A DNA stretch of 64,000 nt from Halodesulfovibrio aestuarii DSM 17919 = ATCC 29578 (GTDB taxonomy: Bacteria; Desulfobacterota; Desulfovibrionia; Desulfovibrionales; Desulfovibrionaceae): the NCBI RefSeq assembly GCF_000384815.1, contig NZ_ARQF01000018.1:62001-126000 (forward strand). Direction: 5' to 3'. The translations under genes and the position numbers were made by a program. Below, one piece after another: positions 27,515-36,170 of this stretch. The stretch's first letter is position 1. Each line of letters opens with the position of its first letter. The notes below the pieces were generated by a model. That model worked only from the letters and a program-made list of their open reading frames with translations, did not search any database and was not told the DNA's origin.

Positions 27515-28406
27515 GGGTGCAAATAGATTCCAAAAACGAACTTGATATTGGGGCGTTCGACCGTATTTGTACGGTAACGAGCTTGTTTTGACCCTCTGCA
27601 ATCCACGCTGCACCCCGAATATGTTGCTGGTGACCCAGCCCTGAAGAACGGAATATGCGTTTCATGAAAGAAGGTTCCTCTACATGCTCCCAATGATAAC
27701 GTTTTTTTGCTCCCGTGGGGAGTATGGATTTATCTTTGCGGAAGTTTTCTAATGGCAAGTTGTACTTAGCGTGCAACCATCTACGGAATGGTTTACCTTC
27801 CAGAACTACGTTGGCAGGCCCCAGCCGCGTGATGCAGATGGTTGATGCTCCGGATTGTAGCTCAAGAATAAATTCACCCGGTTTAAATGAATGGCGCACG
27901 AGAGTGGAACCAGCAGGAAGAGCACAGCGTAATCCGAACATACTGAATGTCACGGGTTCATCAGCCTTGGTGACAGTTAGCGAGGCAAGAATTTGCCGGA
28001 TAACGTCCGTGTACTGATCGATTGGTGCGTGAACCTGAAGTACCAGAATTGTTTTTGAAGGAGAATGGATGCAGATAGCACCACTGCCTTTTGCATGTGA
28101 GAAGGGCTGAACTTTCAGTAAGGGTTGTAGCGTATCTGTGATAGATTTCCACTGCTTTGTGATAGCACTTTGTTCAGTGCTAAACCCTTTCAGTCGTTTC
28201 AGTTGACGGGTAATGTCGCCTTCTTTTTTTGGCAGCGAAGTAGAGTCGGAAACTCTATGCCATTTGATTTCCAGCGCTGGATGTGAGTTACGAGAAAAAA
28301 GAAGATAACGCTGCTCAATTGCAGCAGGAATCCAGTTGTCAGGCATGGTCAGCGTAATGCCGTTCCATGCGGTGGGACTACCGGATATCTCCGATTGGGG
28401 GTCCAT
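27498..28406 (-). CDS. unknown protein, first gene of the PqqD-like operon
   Basis: 302 residues, soluble, no signal peptide. It appears to contain two related halves: each begins with a short beta segment like WNGITLTMPDNW (residues 14-25) and TFSMFGLRCALPAGSTLVRH (about 150-170), and each has a strand such as SRNSHPALEIKWHRVSD and PGEFILELQSGASTICITRL. That would suggest an internal duplication of an alpha-beta domain; this is by eye. No enzyme motif recognised. Start ATG at 28406 follows AAGGAAAA. The gene overlaps the PqqD-like gene by 17 bp, so the two proteins are likely made together. Confidence 0.7.
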   Translation of the reverse strand: MDPQSEISGSPTAWNGITLTMPDNWIPAAIEQRYLLFSRNSHPALEIKWHRVSDSTSLPKKEGDITRQLKRLKGFSTEQSAITKQWKSITDTLQPLLKVQPFSHAKGSGAICIHSPSKTILVLQVHAPIDQYTDVIRQILASLTVTKADEPVTFSMFGLRCALPAGSTLVRHSFKPGEFILELQSGASTICITRLGPANVVLEGKPFRRWLHAKYNLPLENFRKDKSILPTGAKKRYHWEHVEEPSFMKRIFRSSGLGHQQHIRGAAWIAEGQNKLVTVQIRSNAPISSSFLESICTHVEVD

Positions 28407-28458
28407 GCATTTTTCCTTAGTTATAGTTGCACAACGATACTTACAGACAAAAATCGGA

Positions 28459-28476
28459 TGCAGAATGCATTCTGCA
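28459..28476. promoter_or_regulatory. 18-bp perfect palindrome, possible operator
   Basis: TGCAGAATGCATTCTGCA reads the same on both strands. It lies 53 bp in front of the ATG of the first gene of the PqqD-like operon, where an operator would be expected. Regulator unknown. Confidence 0.45.
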
Positions 28477-28498
28477 ATCCCTTCAGGACAGTCTAGTT

Positions 28499-28523
28499 GG
28501 TATCTTCCCGCAGGGCGGGTACC
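28499..28523 (-). promoter_or_regulatory. hairpin upstream of the PqqD-like operon
   Basis: GGTA + CCCGC / GCGGG + TACC with a 4-base bulge and a 3-base loop. Nine pairs, mostly G-C. No T-run follows, so it is not a simple terminator; it may sit in the 5' leader of the reverse-strand operon. Confidence 0.35.
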
Positions 28524-28860
28524 GTGAATCTAAAAATAGTCTTCATTGGTCTGATTGCCGATATATCATTAATCTGATTTTTTGAGGACTACTTACATAT
28601 TTGAACTACTTCTGAATCGTGGTCAAGCATATTTATCGAGTTGTGTGCTATTGTGTGTTGTATCAACAGCATTCTCAAATTCTTTGTGTAATATCTGATG
28701 GTTACGGAGGCTGTTGTGGTGCAGCGATGGAGTGCTTGTTTGTAGTGTGGTTAGTAATGTTGCTTTGTAATGTACCAGTTGTCGTAACTTTTTTACCGTA
28801 GAATATTCAGGTTACAATGCATTACGGAATAGCAGATTATGATACCGCACAGGAGAAGTT

Positions 28861-30411
28861 ATGCGTGCATTTTTGCTTTATTTTATCGCTTTCATTCTTA
28901 TCTATGTCTATAACGGTAGAATCTGTCCTTTTGTGTCCACATTGTCTGCGCAGGAGATAGGTTTTGTTGTCTTTGTCCCGCTTGCTATTTCCTATTTTTT
29001 TCGGACAGTTTTGTATGCAAAGTTTATTAAAAAGCAGAAGCTTGATGTGCAGGCAGTCGCAATAGGGTGGGGAGATTTTTTACTGTTTGTTGCGTCTGGG
29101 CTTAGCATAGTTTTGTTTAACCGAATTGTGTATGGCTTTCCGTTTTTTGAGAGTGGGCTTAAAATCTTCTTGGGTGCGTTAACCATAGGCTTTTTTGTAT
29201 CTGTGGATCTTGCTCTGGAACATAATCGCAAGGTTATGCGGGTGGCGGGCAATATGGAATGGACGTATGCGCTGCCGCAGGTTTATTATCCCATCACAAC
29301 AAAATTTTTTCTATTTGGAACAATAACTGTACTCTTGTTTGCCTCGTTGGTTGTTGCTGTTATCGCACGCGATCTATATTTGCTTGGTTCCATGTCGGTT
29401 CAGGTTAGTAAAGTACACATTCTGCTTACCCGAAAATCTATTATTGTAGACGTCGTTTTTATTATGGTTGTGCTCCTCGGTTTTATTGTCAATCTCCTAT
29501 ACTCGTACTCTCTCAATTTACGTATGTTGTTTAAAAGTCAGACCGGGGTGCTGGAGCGGGTGAGCCGGGGAGATATGGATGATTTTGTGCCCGTAATGAC
29601 TTCTGATGAATTTGGAATAATAGCCGGACACACCAATACGATGATTACCGGTTTGCGTGATCGTATCCGGATGATGGAAGGGCTTAAGGTTGCAGCAGAA
29701 ATGCAACAGGCGCTCTTTCCTAAAAAGCAGGTCAAATTCACTGGGGTTGATATCGCAGCTTCATCTGTTTTTAGTGACGAAACCGGGGGAGATTTTTTTG
29801 ATTTTTTGGAAAAACTCGGGCCCGAAAAGAATGAAATGGTGGTTGTGCTTGGTGATGTGACAGGCCATGGTATTGGTGCTGCCCTTCTTATGGCATCCAC
29901 ACGGGCATATCTTCGGATGCAGGCAGAGTATGAATATTCTCCGTCGGATCTCCTTGCTAATGCTAACAGGCTGCTCGCGTATGACAGTTATGGTACTGGG
30001 CGTTTCGTAACGCTGTTTTGTCTGCATATTGCTGGAGAAAACTGTGCTATGAAATGGGCAAGTGCAGGACATGACCCGGCAATTATTTATGATCCAGAAA
30101 AATCAGAGTTTCGGGAACTGAAGGCGCACGGTCTGCCTCTCGGAGTATTGCCTGATTCAGAGTATGAAGAAGTTTGCTGCGATACACTTCGTTCCGGTAA
30201 TGTGCTGGTTATTGGAACAGATGGCATTTGGGAAGCGCTGGCTCCTGACGGTGAGATGTTTGGCAAGGAGCGTTTAAAGGAAGTTGTTCGTATGAATCAT
30301 GATAAGCCTGCGACAGAAATTTTGCATGCAGTAGTAGATGCGGTGAAGGTGTTTCAGGATGGTGAGCCACAGTTGGATGACATTACGATTGTAATACTGA
30401 AAGCTGAGTGA
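28861..30411 (+). CDS. membrane-bound PP2C (SpoIIE-type) serine phosphatase with HAMP domain
   Basis: 516 residues. N-terminal membrane part with about six spans up to residue 220. A HAMP linker follows (FKSQTGVLERVSRGDMDDFV and PVMTSDEFGIIAGHTNTM). The SpoIIE/RsbU-like phosphatase domain runs from about residue 275: MQQALFPKK, ETGGDFFDFLE, VVLGDVTGHGIGAALLMAST, WASAGHDPAIIY, LPLGVLPDSEYEE, LVIGTDGIWEA and DDITIVILK. Metal-binding Asp residues are present. It probably dephosphorylates an anti-sigma antagonist in response to a membrane signal, though no such partner is next to it. Start follows AGGAGAAGTT. Confidence 0.93.
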   Translation: MRAFLLYFIAFILIYVYNGRICPFVSTLSAQEIGFVVFVPLAISYFFRTVLYAKFIKKQKLDVQAVAIGWGDFLLFVASGLSIVLFNRIVYGFPFFESGLKIFLGALTIGFFVSVDLALEHNRKVMRVAGNMEWTYALPQVYYPITTKFFLFGTITVLLFASLVVAVIARDLYLLGSMSVQVSKVHILLTRKSIIVDVVFIMVVLLGFIVNLLYSYSLNLRMLFKSQTGVLERVSRGDMDDFVPVMTSDEFGIIAGHTNTMITGLRDRIRMMEGLKVAAEMQQALFPKKQVKFTGVDIAASSVFSDETGGDFFDFLEKLGPEKNEMVVVLGDVTGHGIGAALLMASTRAYLRMQAEYEYSPSDLLANANRLLAYDSYGTGRFVTLFCLHIAGENCAMKWASAGHDPAIIYDPEKSEFRELKAHGLPLGVLPDSEYEEVCCDTLRSGNVLVIGTDGIWEALAPDGEMFGKERLKEVVRMNHDKPATEILHAVVDAVKVFQDGEPQLDDITIVILKAE

Positions 30412-30428
30412 TTGATATTAGGAGAATA

Positions 30429-30476
30429 AACGCCCCATGATGGATTGTGGTACACAATCAGCATGGGGCGTTTTTT
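30429..30476 (+). terminator. terminator between convergent genes
   Basis: CGCCCCATG/CATGGGGCG plus GATTGTG/CACAATC inner stem, followed by TTTTTT. Confidence 0.9.
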
Positions 30477-30491
30477 GTAAGTTGTAGGCTG

Positions 30492-31238
30492 TTAATAGGT
30501 TTGCACTGGAGAGGTTCCTTCGCGCATTGGAGCGTTAAGTAGGTAGTTTTGATTGTAGTTAGAATTTGATTGTTGCGGTGAGCGGTAACCTTTTGGCATT
30601 CGTTTTGTGCTTTTCTGCATAGGTTGGCCACTTTTCATTTCTTGAAGTTTGTGCAGAAGCATTTCGCGTTCAGTAATATCCAGACAGAAACGTCTTTTGA
30701 GAATAGCTCGCTGTTTTTTAAGGTTTTTCATGAGTGCGCAGCGTACATTTTCTCTTTTTATTTCAATGGTAGCGAGGACTTCTGGAGGGGTAGTTGAAAT
30801 ACGTTTTAATTCGGCATGCTTTTGTTTGAGCCTTGTGAGTTCATCAAACATGGGTTGGTTCTGAATTGAGAACTCATAAAGTGTCATCATAAGCTGCATG
30901 CGCTGTTCCTGTGTCAACTGCGCTGCTCGAATTTTTGCACACATAGGGCAACGGGATGCTTTATGCAAAAAGTTCATTTGAGTATAAGGAACACCCTGCT
31001 GCTGCATCTGCATTTCTGGTGTGTAATGTTTGGTGATGCCGTTTGGGGAAGTATAATACCTAGGGGTTGCGTTAGTCTGGTTGCTGGCAACAGCAGAAGA
31101 TATTGGTTGTATTTGCGGAGTTGTTCCTTGCTGCATCACGCTATAATCTTGTGTTGATGTTTCCTCAGCCAGAACGGCCTGTGGTGCAAAAAAAACCACT
31201 GCGCAAAATATAAGAATACTAATCTTTACCACTCTCAT
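30492..31238 (-). CDS. periplasmic Spy/CpxP-like protein with CxxC motif
   Basis: 248 residues. Signal peptide with core ISILIFCAVVFFAPQAVLAE. A Gln/Pro/Thr-rich linker (residues 25-90) is followed by CPMCAKIRAAQLTQEQRMQL, where LTQEQR resembles the LTxxQ motif of Spy/CpxP, then a helical region and a second Cys pair (ENVRCALM, KRRFCLDIT). The rest (KSTKRMPKGYRSPQQSNSNY) is low-complexity. A periplasmic metal or stress protein is inferred. A comparable protein, shorter, occurs in the ECF sigma operon at 54268. Confidence 0.7.
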   Translation of the reverse strand: MRVVKISILIFCAVVFFAPQAVLAEETSTQDYSVMQQGTTPQIQPISSAVASNQTNATPRYYTSPNGITKHYTPEMQMQQQGVPYTQMNFLHKASRCPMCAKIRAAQLTQEQRMQLMMTLYEFSIQNQPMFDELTRLKQKHAELKRISTTPPEVLATIEIKRENVRCALMKNLKKQRAILKRRFCLDITEREMLLHKLQEMKSGQPMQKSTKRMPKGYRSPQQSNSNYNQNYLLNAPMREGTSPVQTY

Positions 31239-31562
31239 GGTAGAAACTCCTCAAAGTTGTGTGTTTCGAATCTAAGACCCTAAAGAGAGTAAAGCGCATT
31301 TTCGGTTTGTATTAAAAGTATTATCGGCTCATTCCACTACCGTTTAGCTATTAAATACCAAGGCTCAACGAAGTAACAAAAGGTAGGCGGCCCGTCGGTA
31401 TTTCACACTTGTCAGAGTTAGACTTTACAGACAGAATGGCGTATGTAAGCACGTTCAACAAGTTACGAAAATAATGGGGCTGTAATCATACTTATGAGTG
31501 CGGCTTCTTACATGTACTAGACTTTTACAGGAGGAGTGCCGGAAACGGCCGTCCGATACTAT
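31239..31562. other. lepA upstream region
   Basis: About 320 bp. No gene. Contains, near its right end, AGGAGGA (31529-31535) and the small hairpin GCCG-GAAA-CGGC (31538-31549) just upstream of the lepA start. Confidence 0.5.
31538..31549 (+). promoter_or_regulatory. GNRA-tetraloop hairpin between Shine-Dalgarno and lepA start
   Basis: GCCG GAAA CGGC folds into a four-pair stem capped by a GNRA loop, placed between the only good ribosome binding site (AGGAGGA, 31529-31535) and the ATG at 31563. It would shorten the effective spacing from 27 to about 15 bases. Inference from sequence only. Confidence 0.4.
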
Positions 31563-33368
31563 ATGGCGAAACTGGATAACATTCGAAATTTCAGCATTAT
31601 TGCACACATTGATCATGGTAAATCTACTCTTGCGGACCGTATTCTTGAAATTACCGGTCTGGTAAGCGAGAGAGACCAACGTGAGCAATATCTTGACCGC
31701 ATGGATCTCGAGCGTGAGCGCGGCATTACCATCAAGGCACAGGCGGTACGTATTCCGTACAAGGCAAAGAACGGCGAAGAATACGTTTTGAACCTTATTG
31801 ATACTCCGGGTCACGTTGACTTTGGCTACGAAGTATCTCGCTCTCTTGCAGCTTGTGAAGGCTCTTTGCTTGTTGTGGACTCAACTCAGGGGGTAGAAGC
31901 GCAGACACTTGCTAACGTTTATCTGGCACTGGATCATGATCACGAAATCATTCCTGTGCTGAACAAGATTGATCTTCCAAGTGCTGATGTTGATCGGGTT
32001 TCTTCTGAAATTGAAGAAAGTATCGGTCTTGATTCGACCGAGGCCGTTGGCGTAAGCGCTAAAACAGGCCTGAACGTGGATCAGGTGCTTGAAGCTATCG
32101 TAAATCGTCTCCCTGCTCCTAAAGGGGATAGGGACGCACCTCTTAAAGCCCTCATCTTTGACTCCTGGTATGATTCATATCAGGGCGTTATTGTTATGTT
32201 TCGTATAATTGATGGTTCCGTGAAAAAAGGCGATAAAATTCGTCTCATGGCGACTAAAAAGGACTACGAAGTCACACGAGTTGGCGTATTCAGTCCTGAA
32301 ATGATTGATATGAAGGAATTGTCTGCCGGTGAAGTAGGATTCCTTTGCGCGACCATTAAAGAGCTGGGCGATGCAAAAGTTGGTGACACCATTACGCTTG
32401 CCAACAACCCGGCAAGCGGCGCAATTGCCGGATTTAAAGAAGTACAGCCAATGGTTTACTGCGGCCTGTATCCTTCTGAATCTCAGGATTATGAGAACCT
32501 TAAGTACGCACTCGAAAAATTACAGTTAAACGACGCTGCGTTCCAGTATGAAGCAGAGACCTCTCAGGCTCTTGGTTTTGGTTTCCGCTGTGGCTTCCTT
32601 GGGCTGTTGCACATGGAAATTATTCAGGAACGTATTGAGCGTGAGTTTAATATTGATCTTATCGCAACTGCGCCTTCAGTAATCTACAAGGTTAAAACGG
32701 TCGACGGTGCTACCATTGAAGTGGACAACCCGGCAAAGCTGCCGGATCCTACTAAGACAGAAGCATTGTACGAACCATTTATTCGCTGTGAAATTCATGT
32801 TCCGGACGAATATGTTGGTAACGTACTTAAATTATGTGAGGAGAAACGTGGTATTCAGAAGGATATGAAATATCTGACCACAAATCGTGTTATCATCACA
32901 TATGAATTGCCGTTTGCTGAAATTGTGTACGATTTCTTTGACAAATTAAAGTCTTACACTAAAGGCTACGCTTCGATGGATTACGAGATTATCGATTACC
33001 GTGAAGCAAATCTTGTTAAACTGGATATGCTTATTAACGGTGATCCTGTAGATGCCCTTGCAACGATCGTCCATAAAGACAATGCATACCATCAGGGCCG
33101 TGCTGTTGCTTTGAAGTTAAAGCGCAGCATTCCTCGTCAGCTGTATGAAGTTGTCATACAGGCTGCTATCGGGCAGAAAATTATTGCTAGAGAGCGTAAC
33201 GCGCCGTTGCGTAAAAACGTTACCGCGAAATGTTACGGTGGTGACATTTCCCGTAAGAGAAAACTGCTCGAAAAGCAGAAGGCTGGTAAGAAACGCATGA
33301 AACGTATGGGCAACATTGAATTGCCACAGGAAGCGTTCCTTGCTGCTCTTAAAATTGGTGACGATTAG
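31563..33368 (+). CDS. lepA: elongation factor 4 (back-translocating GTPase)
   Basis: GTPase that binds the 70S ribosome and moves mis-translocated tRNAs back. 601 residues with the normal order: GTPase domain ([44 protein letters not shown]), EF-Tu-like domain II, EF-G-like domain III-V, and the LepA-specific C-terminus ([31 protein letters not shown]-like segment, [13 protein letters not shown]). ATG at 31563 matches family length; a GTG at 31536 would add nine residues. It is 44 bp in front of lepB, as in many bacteria. Confidence 0.97.
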   Translation: MAKLDNIRNFSIIAHIDHGKSTLADRILEITGLVSERDQREQYLDRMDLERERGITIKAQAVRIPYKAKNGEEYVLNLIDTPGHVDFGYEVSRSLAACEGSLLVVDSTQGVEAQTLANVYLALDHDHEIIPVLNKIDLPSADVDRVSSEIEESIGLDSTEAVGVSAKTGLNVDQVLEAIVNRLPAPKGDRDAPLKALIFDSWYDSYQGVIVMFRIIDGSVKKGDKIRLMATKKDYEVTRVGVFSPEMIDMKELSAGEVGFLCATIKELGDAKVGDTITLANNPASGAIAGFKEVQPMVYCGLYPSESQDYENLKYALEKLQLNDAAFQYEAETSQALGFGFRCGFLGLLHMEIIQERIEREFNIDLIATAPSVIYKVKTVDGATIEVDNPAKLPDPTKTEALYEPFIRCEIHVPDEYVGNVLKLCEEKRGIQKDMKYLTTNRVIITYELPFAEIVYDFFDKLKSYTKGYASMDYEIIDYREANLVKLDMLINGDPVDALATIVHKDNAYHQGRAVALKLKRSIPRQLYEVVIQAAIGQKIIARERNAPLRKNVTAKCYGGDISRKRKLLEKQKAGKKRMKRMGNIELPQEAFLAALKIGDD

Positions 33369-33412
33369 ATGAGACTGCCCGTGCCGCGGGCTAACTAAGC
33401 AGGTATAGAAGA

Positions 33413-34072
33413 ATGGGTAATACATCAGGTAAAAGTGGATTGAGAGAATATGTGGAAGCACTCGGCGTAGCGCTGATTTTAGCGCTGATTATTCGCTCTT
33501 TTGTTGTTCAGGCATTTACTATTCCGTCAGGCTCCATGCTTCAGACCTTGCAGATTGGTGACTATTTGCTGGTTAATAAGTTTGCCTATGGTGTTCGGTT
33601 CCCGTTTTCAATTAAAGAGACAAATCCGGACGCACCGTCTGTGTGGGCCCGTTACTCTGTAGTTCAGGGTGGCGAAATGATCTCCGTAGGTGATCCGGAA
33701 CGCGAAGATATCGTGGTATTTGAATACCCGAAAAATCCCTCCGTTCATTATATCAAGCGTGTCATAGGTATCCCAGGGGATACGATTGAAATTCGTAATA
33801 AGGTATTATACCGAAATGGCCTCAGGGTTAATGAACCGTATGTTCAGCATACGAAGGTAATGCCCGGCCCCGGTGATAACTTTGGCCCCGTACTTGTACC
33901 TGAGGGCAAATATCTTATGCTCGGGGATAACCGCGATGAATCATACGATTCCCGATTCTGGGGATTTGTTGAGCGAGATGCGATTGTTGGTAACGCTCTG
34001 ATTATTTACTGGTCTATGGATGGCGTACGGTCTATTCGCTGGAACAGATTAGGAATGCTAGTCCAGCAGTAG
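33413..34072 (+). CDS. lepB: signal peptidase I
   Basis: Cleaves signal peptides of secreted proteins at the outer face of the inner membrane. 219 residues. One N-terminal membrane helix (EYVEALGVALILALIIRSFV), then the catalytic Ser in IPSGSMLQTLQIGDYLLVNK, the catalytic Lys in HYIKRVIGIPGDTIEI, and the box GDNRDESYDSRFWGFV. These are the family's four conserved boxes. It sits directly after lepA on the same strand. Confidence 0.97.
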   Translation: MGNTSGKSGLREYVEALGVALILALIIRSFVVQAFTIPSGSMLQTLQIGDYLLVNKFAYGVRFPFSIKETNPDAPSVWARYSVVQGGEMISVGDPEREDIVVFEYPKNPSVHYIKRVIGIPGDTIEIRNKVLYRNGLRVNEPYVQHTKVMPGPGDNFGPVLVPEGKYLMLGDNRDESYDSRFWGFVERDAIVGNALIIYWSMDGVRSIRWNRLGMLVQQ

Positions 34073-34086
34073 TTGTGACAAAGAAT

Positions 34087-34125
34087 AAAAAAATCCCTGA
34101 CAGAAAACTGTCAGGGATTTTTTTT
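34087..34125 (+). terminator. terminator of lepA-lepB (bidirectional)
   Basis: AAATCCCTGACAG/CTGTCAGGGATTT with an AAAA loop and T run on both strands; it also ends the convergent chemoreceptor gene. Confidence 0.93.
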
Positions 34126-34152
34126 ATTCTATGGTTATATGACGATTGTTGG

Positions 34153-35886
34153 CTAGTTAACACCCTTTGAAGTAAGAAAACCGGTGTACTGTTTGTCAGT
34201 TCCTTTGATGTGGTGGGTGAGCCAGTCTTTGAGGAATTTCATGACATCCATGGTTACAGTTAGTTTTCCAGAGCGAACGCCTTTTTCAAAGTCGACAACG
34301 TCTGAAACAAACTTACGATGCTGTACTAGGTGTGCCGGAGTGTCAGGATAGCCATGTTTTGCAAACAGGTCTTCTTCGTAGCCGAAGTGGGTAACTGTGT
34401 AGTTCTTTAAGTTGTCGATAACAACAAGGATGTCATCCTGACTGCGACGGGCCTTCATAGCTGCATGCAGTTCGTTAATCAGTGAAATAAGAACTTTGTG
34501 TTGCTCGTCTATAGAGTTAATTCCAACAGAAAGATCGTCACTCCAGATAAAGAGAGGGCCATCGCTGGCTGCGGCGTTTTCAAGATCTCCTGTGGAGAGG
34601 CTTGAGATCATGGAGTCCAGTTCTTCGACAAGGCCGGAAAGCTCAACGATAGCATTAGCCGCATTACTCATGCCTACGGCAGTTTCAGAGGCAACACGGG
34701 TCACATCTGAAATTGCACTGTTAATTTCTTCGGATGTTGCAGATTGTTCTTCGGATGCAGTCGCAATGGAAGCTACCTGAATTGCCGTTTCATCCACTAT
34801 ATTCACAATCTCTTCCATAAAACGGCCGGATTCTGTAGCGGCTTGGGTAGATAGGGCAATATCGTGTGCTGCCAGTTCGACTGCCTGTACGTTTTGTTGG
34901 GCATGAGTTTGAATCAGTCCGACAGCATCACCCACTTCCTGTGTCGCCTGCATTGTTTTTTCAGCAAGCTTGCGAACTTCATCTGCAACTACTGCGAATC
35001 CACGACCCGCTTCTCCTGCACGTGCTGCTTCGATGGCAGCGTTAAGTGCCAGTAGGTTGGTTTGATCTGCAATGTCGGAAATTGTTACCATGATCTGGCT
35101 AATGGCATCGGCTTGCATGCCGAGCTGCCCCATGGTTTCTTTCAGGTTCACTATGCGTTGTTCCATCTGCATGATGGATTCAACAGCACGCCGTACACCA
35201 TCCGCACCTGTTTCAGCATTGTTTTTAGATTCAGAAGCTGAATTTGCCGCATTGGAAGCGTTCTGAGCAACTTCAAGAACTGTGCAGTTCATTTCTTCCA
35301 TTGCAGTGGCAGTTTCAGTCATGCGTTCATGCTGGACATCAACACCGGCATTAACTTGCTCTATCTGCGAAGACAGTTCATGTACTGCTCCGAATGCATT
35401 GGTAGAAAGAGTGTGCGCACGACTTGCCACATCGCGCATGGACATAAGCATTTTCTGTACTTTCTCATCCTGCTCTTTTGCAGCCTTGAGTGCTCGTTGG
35501 GACTGCTCTTCAGTAATTTTGATAAGCTCGTTACTTTTTTGAGCCTGTGACATCTGTTCTTTGAAGTTGGAAACAATACCCAACAGTGAATTTTGAAGGT
35601 CTTGAAATTCAAAATGGAAGGAGCCTTCAAGACGAGCATCAAAATCACCCTTATGGATTTTTGCTGCATAGTCGTGAATGTTGTTAAGCGGAGTAATGAG
35701 CTGAGAGCGTACGTTTAAAATAGTTAAAAGCATTACTACGAACGCGGCAACAGCAAGAGCTCCCTGGACTATATGTCGAATAAACTCATTATCTGCACCG
35801 GCCATAAATGAATTAGTGACGAGTATCAGTACCACGGTGCTGAAAAGAAAAGTTACAGATGCTGTAATTCTGTTTTGTAGTGTCAT
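34153..35886 (-). CDS. methyl-accepting chemotaxis protein with C-terminal hemerythrin (DcrH-like)
   Basis: 577 residues. Two N-terminal membrane helices (residues 7-28 and 38-60), HAMP ([20 protein letters not shown]), and a long MCP signalling coil with the hairpin tip [20 protein letters not shown] then [20 protein letters not shown]. From about residue 445 a bacteriohemerythrin domain follows with di-iron ligands: His in SIDEQHKVL, His and Glu in HFGYEEDLF, two His in HLVQHRKF, and His plus Asp in [11 protein letters not shown]. In Desulfovibrio such receptors (DcrH) sense oxygen. No periplasmic sensor domain is present between the two helices, so the sensory input is probably the cytoplasmic hemerythrin. 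Start follows AAGGACGTCTAT. Confidence 0.95.
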   Translation of the reverse strand: MTLQNRITASVTFLFSTVVLILVTNSFMAGADNEFIRHIVQGALAVAAFVVMLLTILNVRSQLITPLNNIHDYAAKIHKGDFDARLEGSFHFEFQDLQNSLLGIVSNFKEQMSQAQKSNELIKITEEQSQRALKAAKEQDEKVQKMLMSMRDVASRAHTLSTNAFGAVHELSSQIEQVNAGVDVQHERMTETATAMEEMNCTVLEVAQNASNAANSASESKNNAETGADGVRRAVESIMQMEQRIVNLKETMGQLGMQADAISQIMVTISDIADQTNLLALNAAIEAARAGEAGRGFAVVADEVRKLAEKTMQATQEVGDAVGLIQTHAQQNVQAVELAAHDIALSTQAATESGRFMEEIVNIVDETAIQVASIATASEEQSATSEEINSAISDVTRVASETAVGMSNAANAIVELSGLVEELDSMISSLSTGDLENAAASDGPLFIWSDDLSVGINSIDEQHKVLISLINELHAAMKARRSQDDILVVIDNLKNYTVTHFGYEEDLFAKHGYPDTPAHLVQHRKFVSDVVDFEKGVRSGKLTVTMDVMKFLKDWLTHHIKGTDKQYTGFLTSKGVN

Positions 35887-36170
35887 ATAGACGTCCTTTG
35901 TGAGAGTAGCTTTGTCTTTACACTTAGAGTGTTTTTTGTTTCCGAAAAGTTAACAATGCGTTTTTGTTGCCTTTTACATTGTGAAGACGAAAAGACTCTC
36001 TCCCCCCTAAAATGGTAGTTGAAAAAAATCAGTATAAAAATGAAACCTGAAAGCTGATGTAATCCTAGTCTAATTTATCGGTTTGATTGCGCTATTCTTT
36101 AAAAATATATAGCATTTTGTCCGATTACGTTCCGATTGTATTGATTTCTTATGATAATTGCGAGGACAAT

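Larger units (their letters stand above)
28407..28860. other. divergent spacer with palindrome and hairpin
   Basis: About 450 bp. Contains the palindrome at 28459-28476 and the hairpin at 28499-28523. The right end, next to 28861, has CAGGAGAAGTT as ribosome binding site for the phosphatase and a weak TTTTAC-16-TACAAT promoter about 40 bp upstream. No convincing gene. Confidence 0.55.

Noticed and set aside
24990-28406. A prophage remnant including the tail fibre and the following operon
   Set aside because: Only the fibre has phage traits; the neighbours are on the other strand, have no phage motifs and are separated by a terminator.
28619-28801. 60-codon Cys-rich frame in front of the phosphatase, considered as a RiPP precursor for the PqqD-like protein
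   Set aside because: It has no good ribosome binding site, lies on the opposite strand to the operon, and consists of hydrophobic and Cys residues as expected from chance in T/G-rich DNA.
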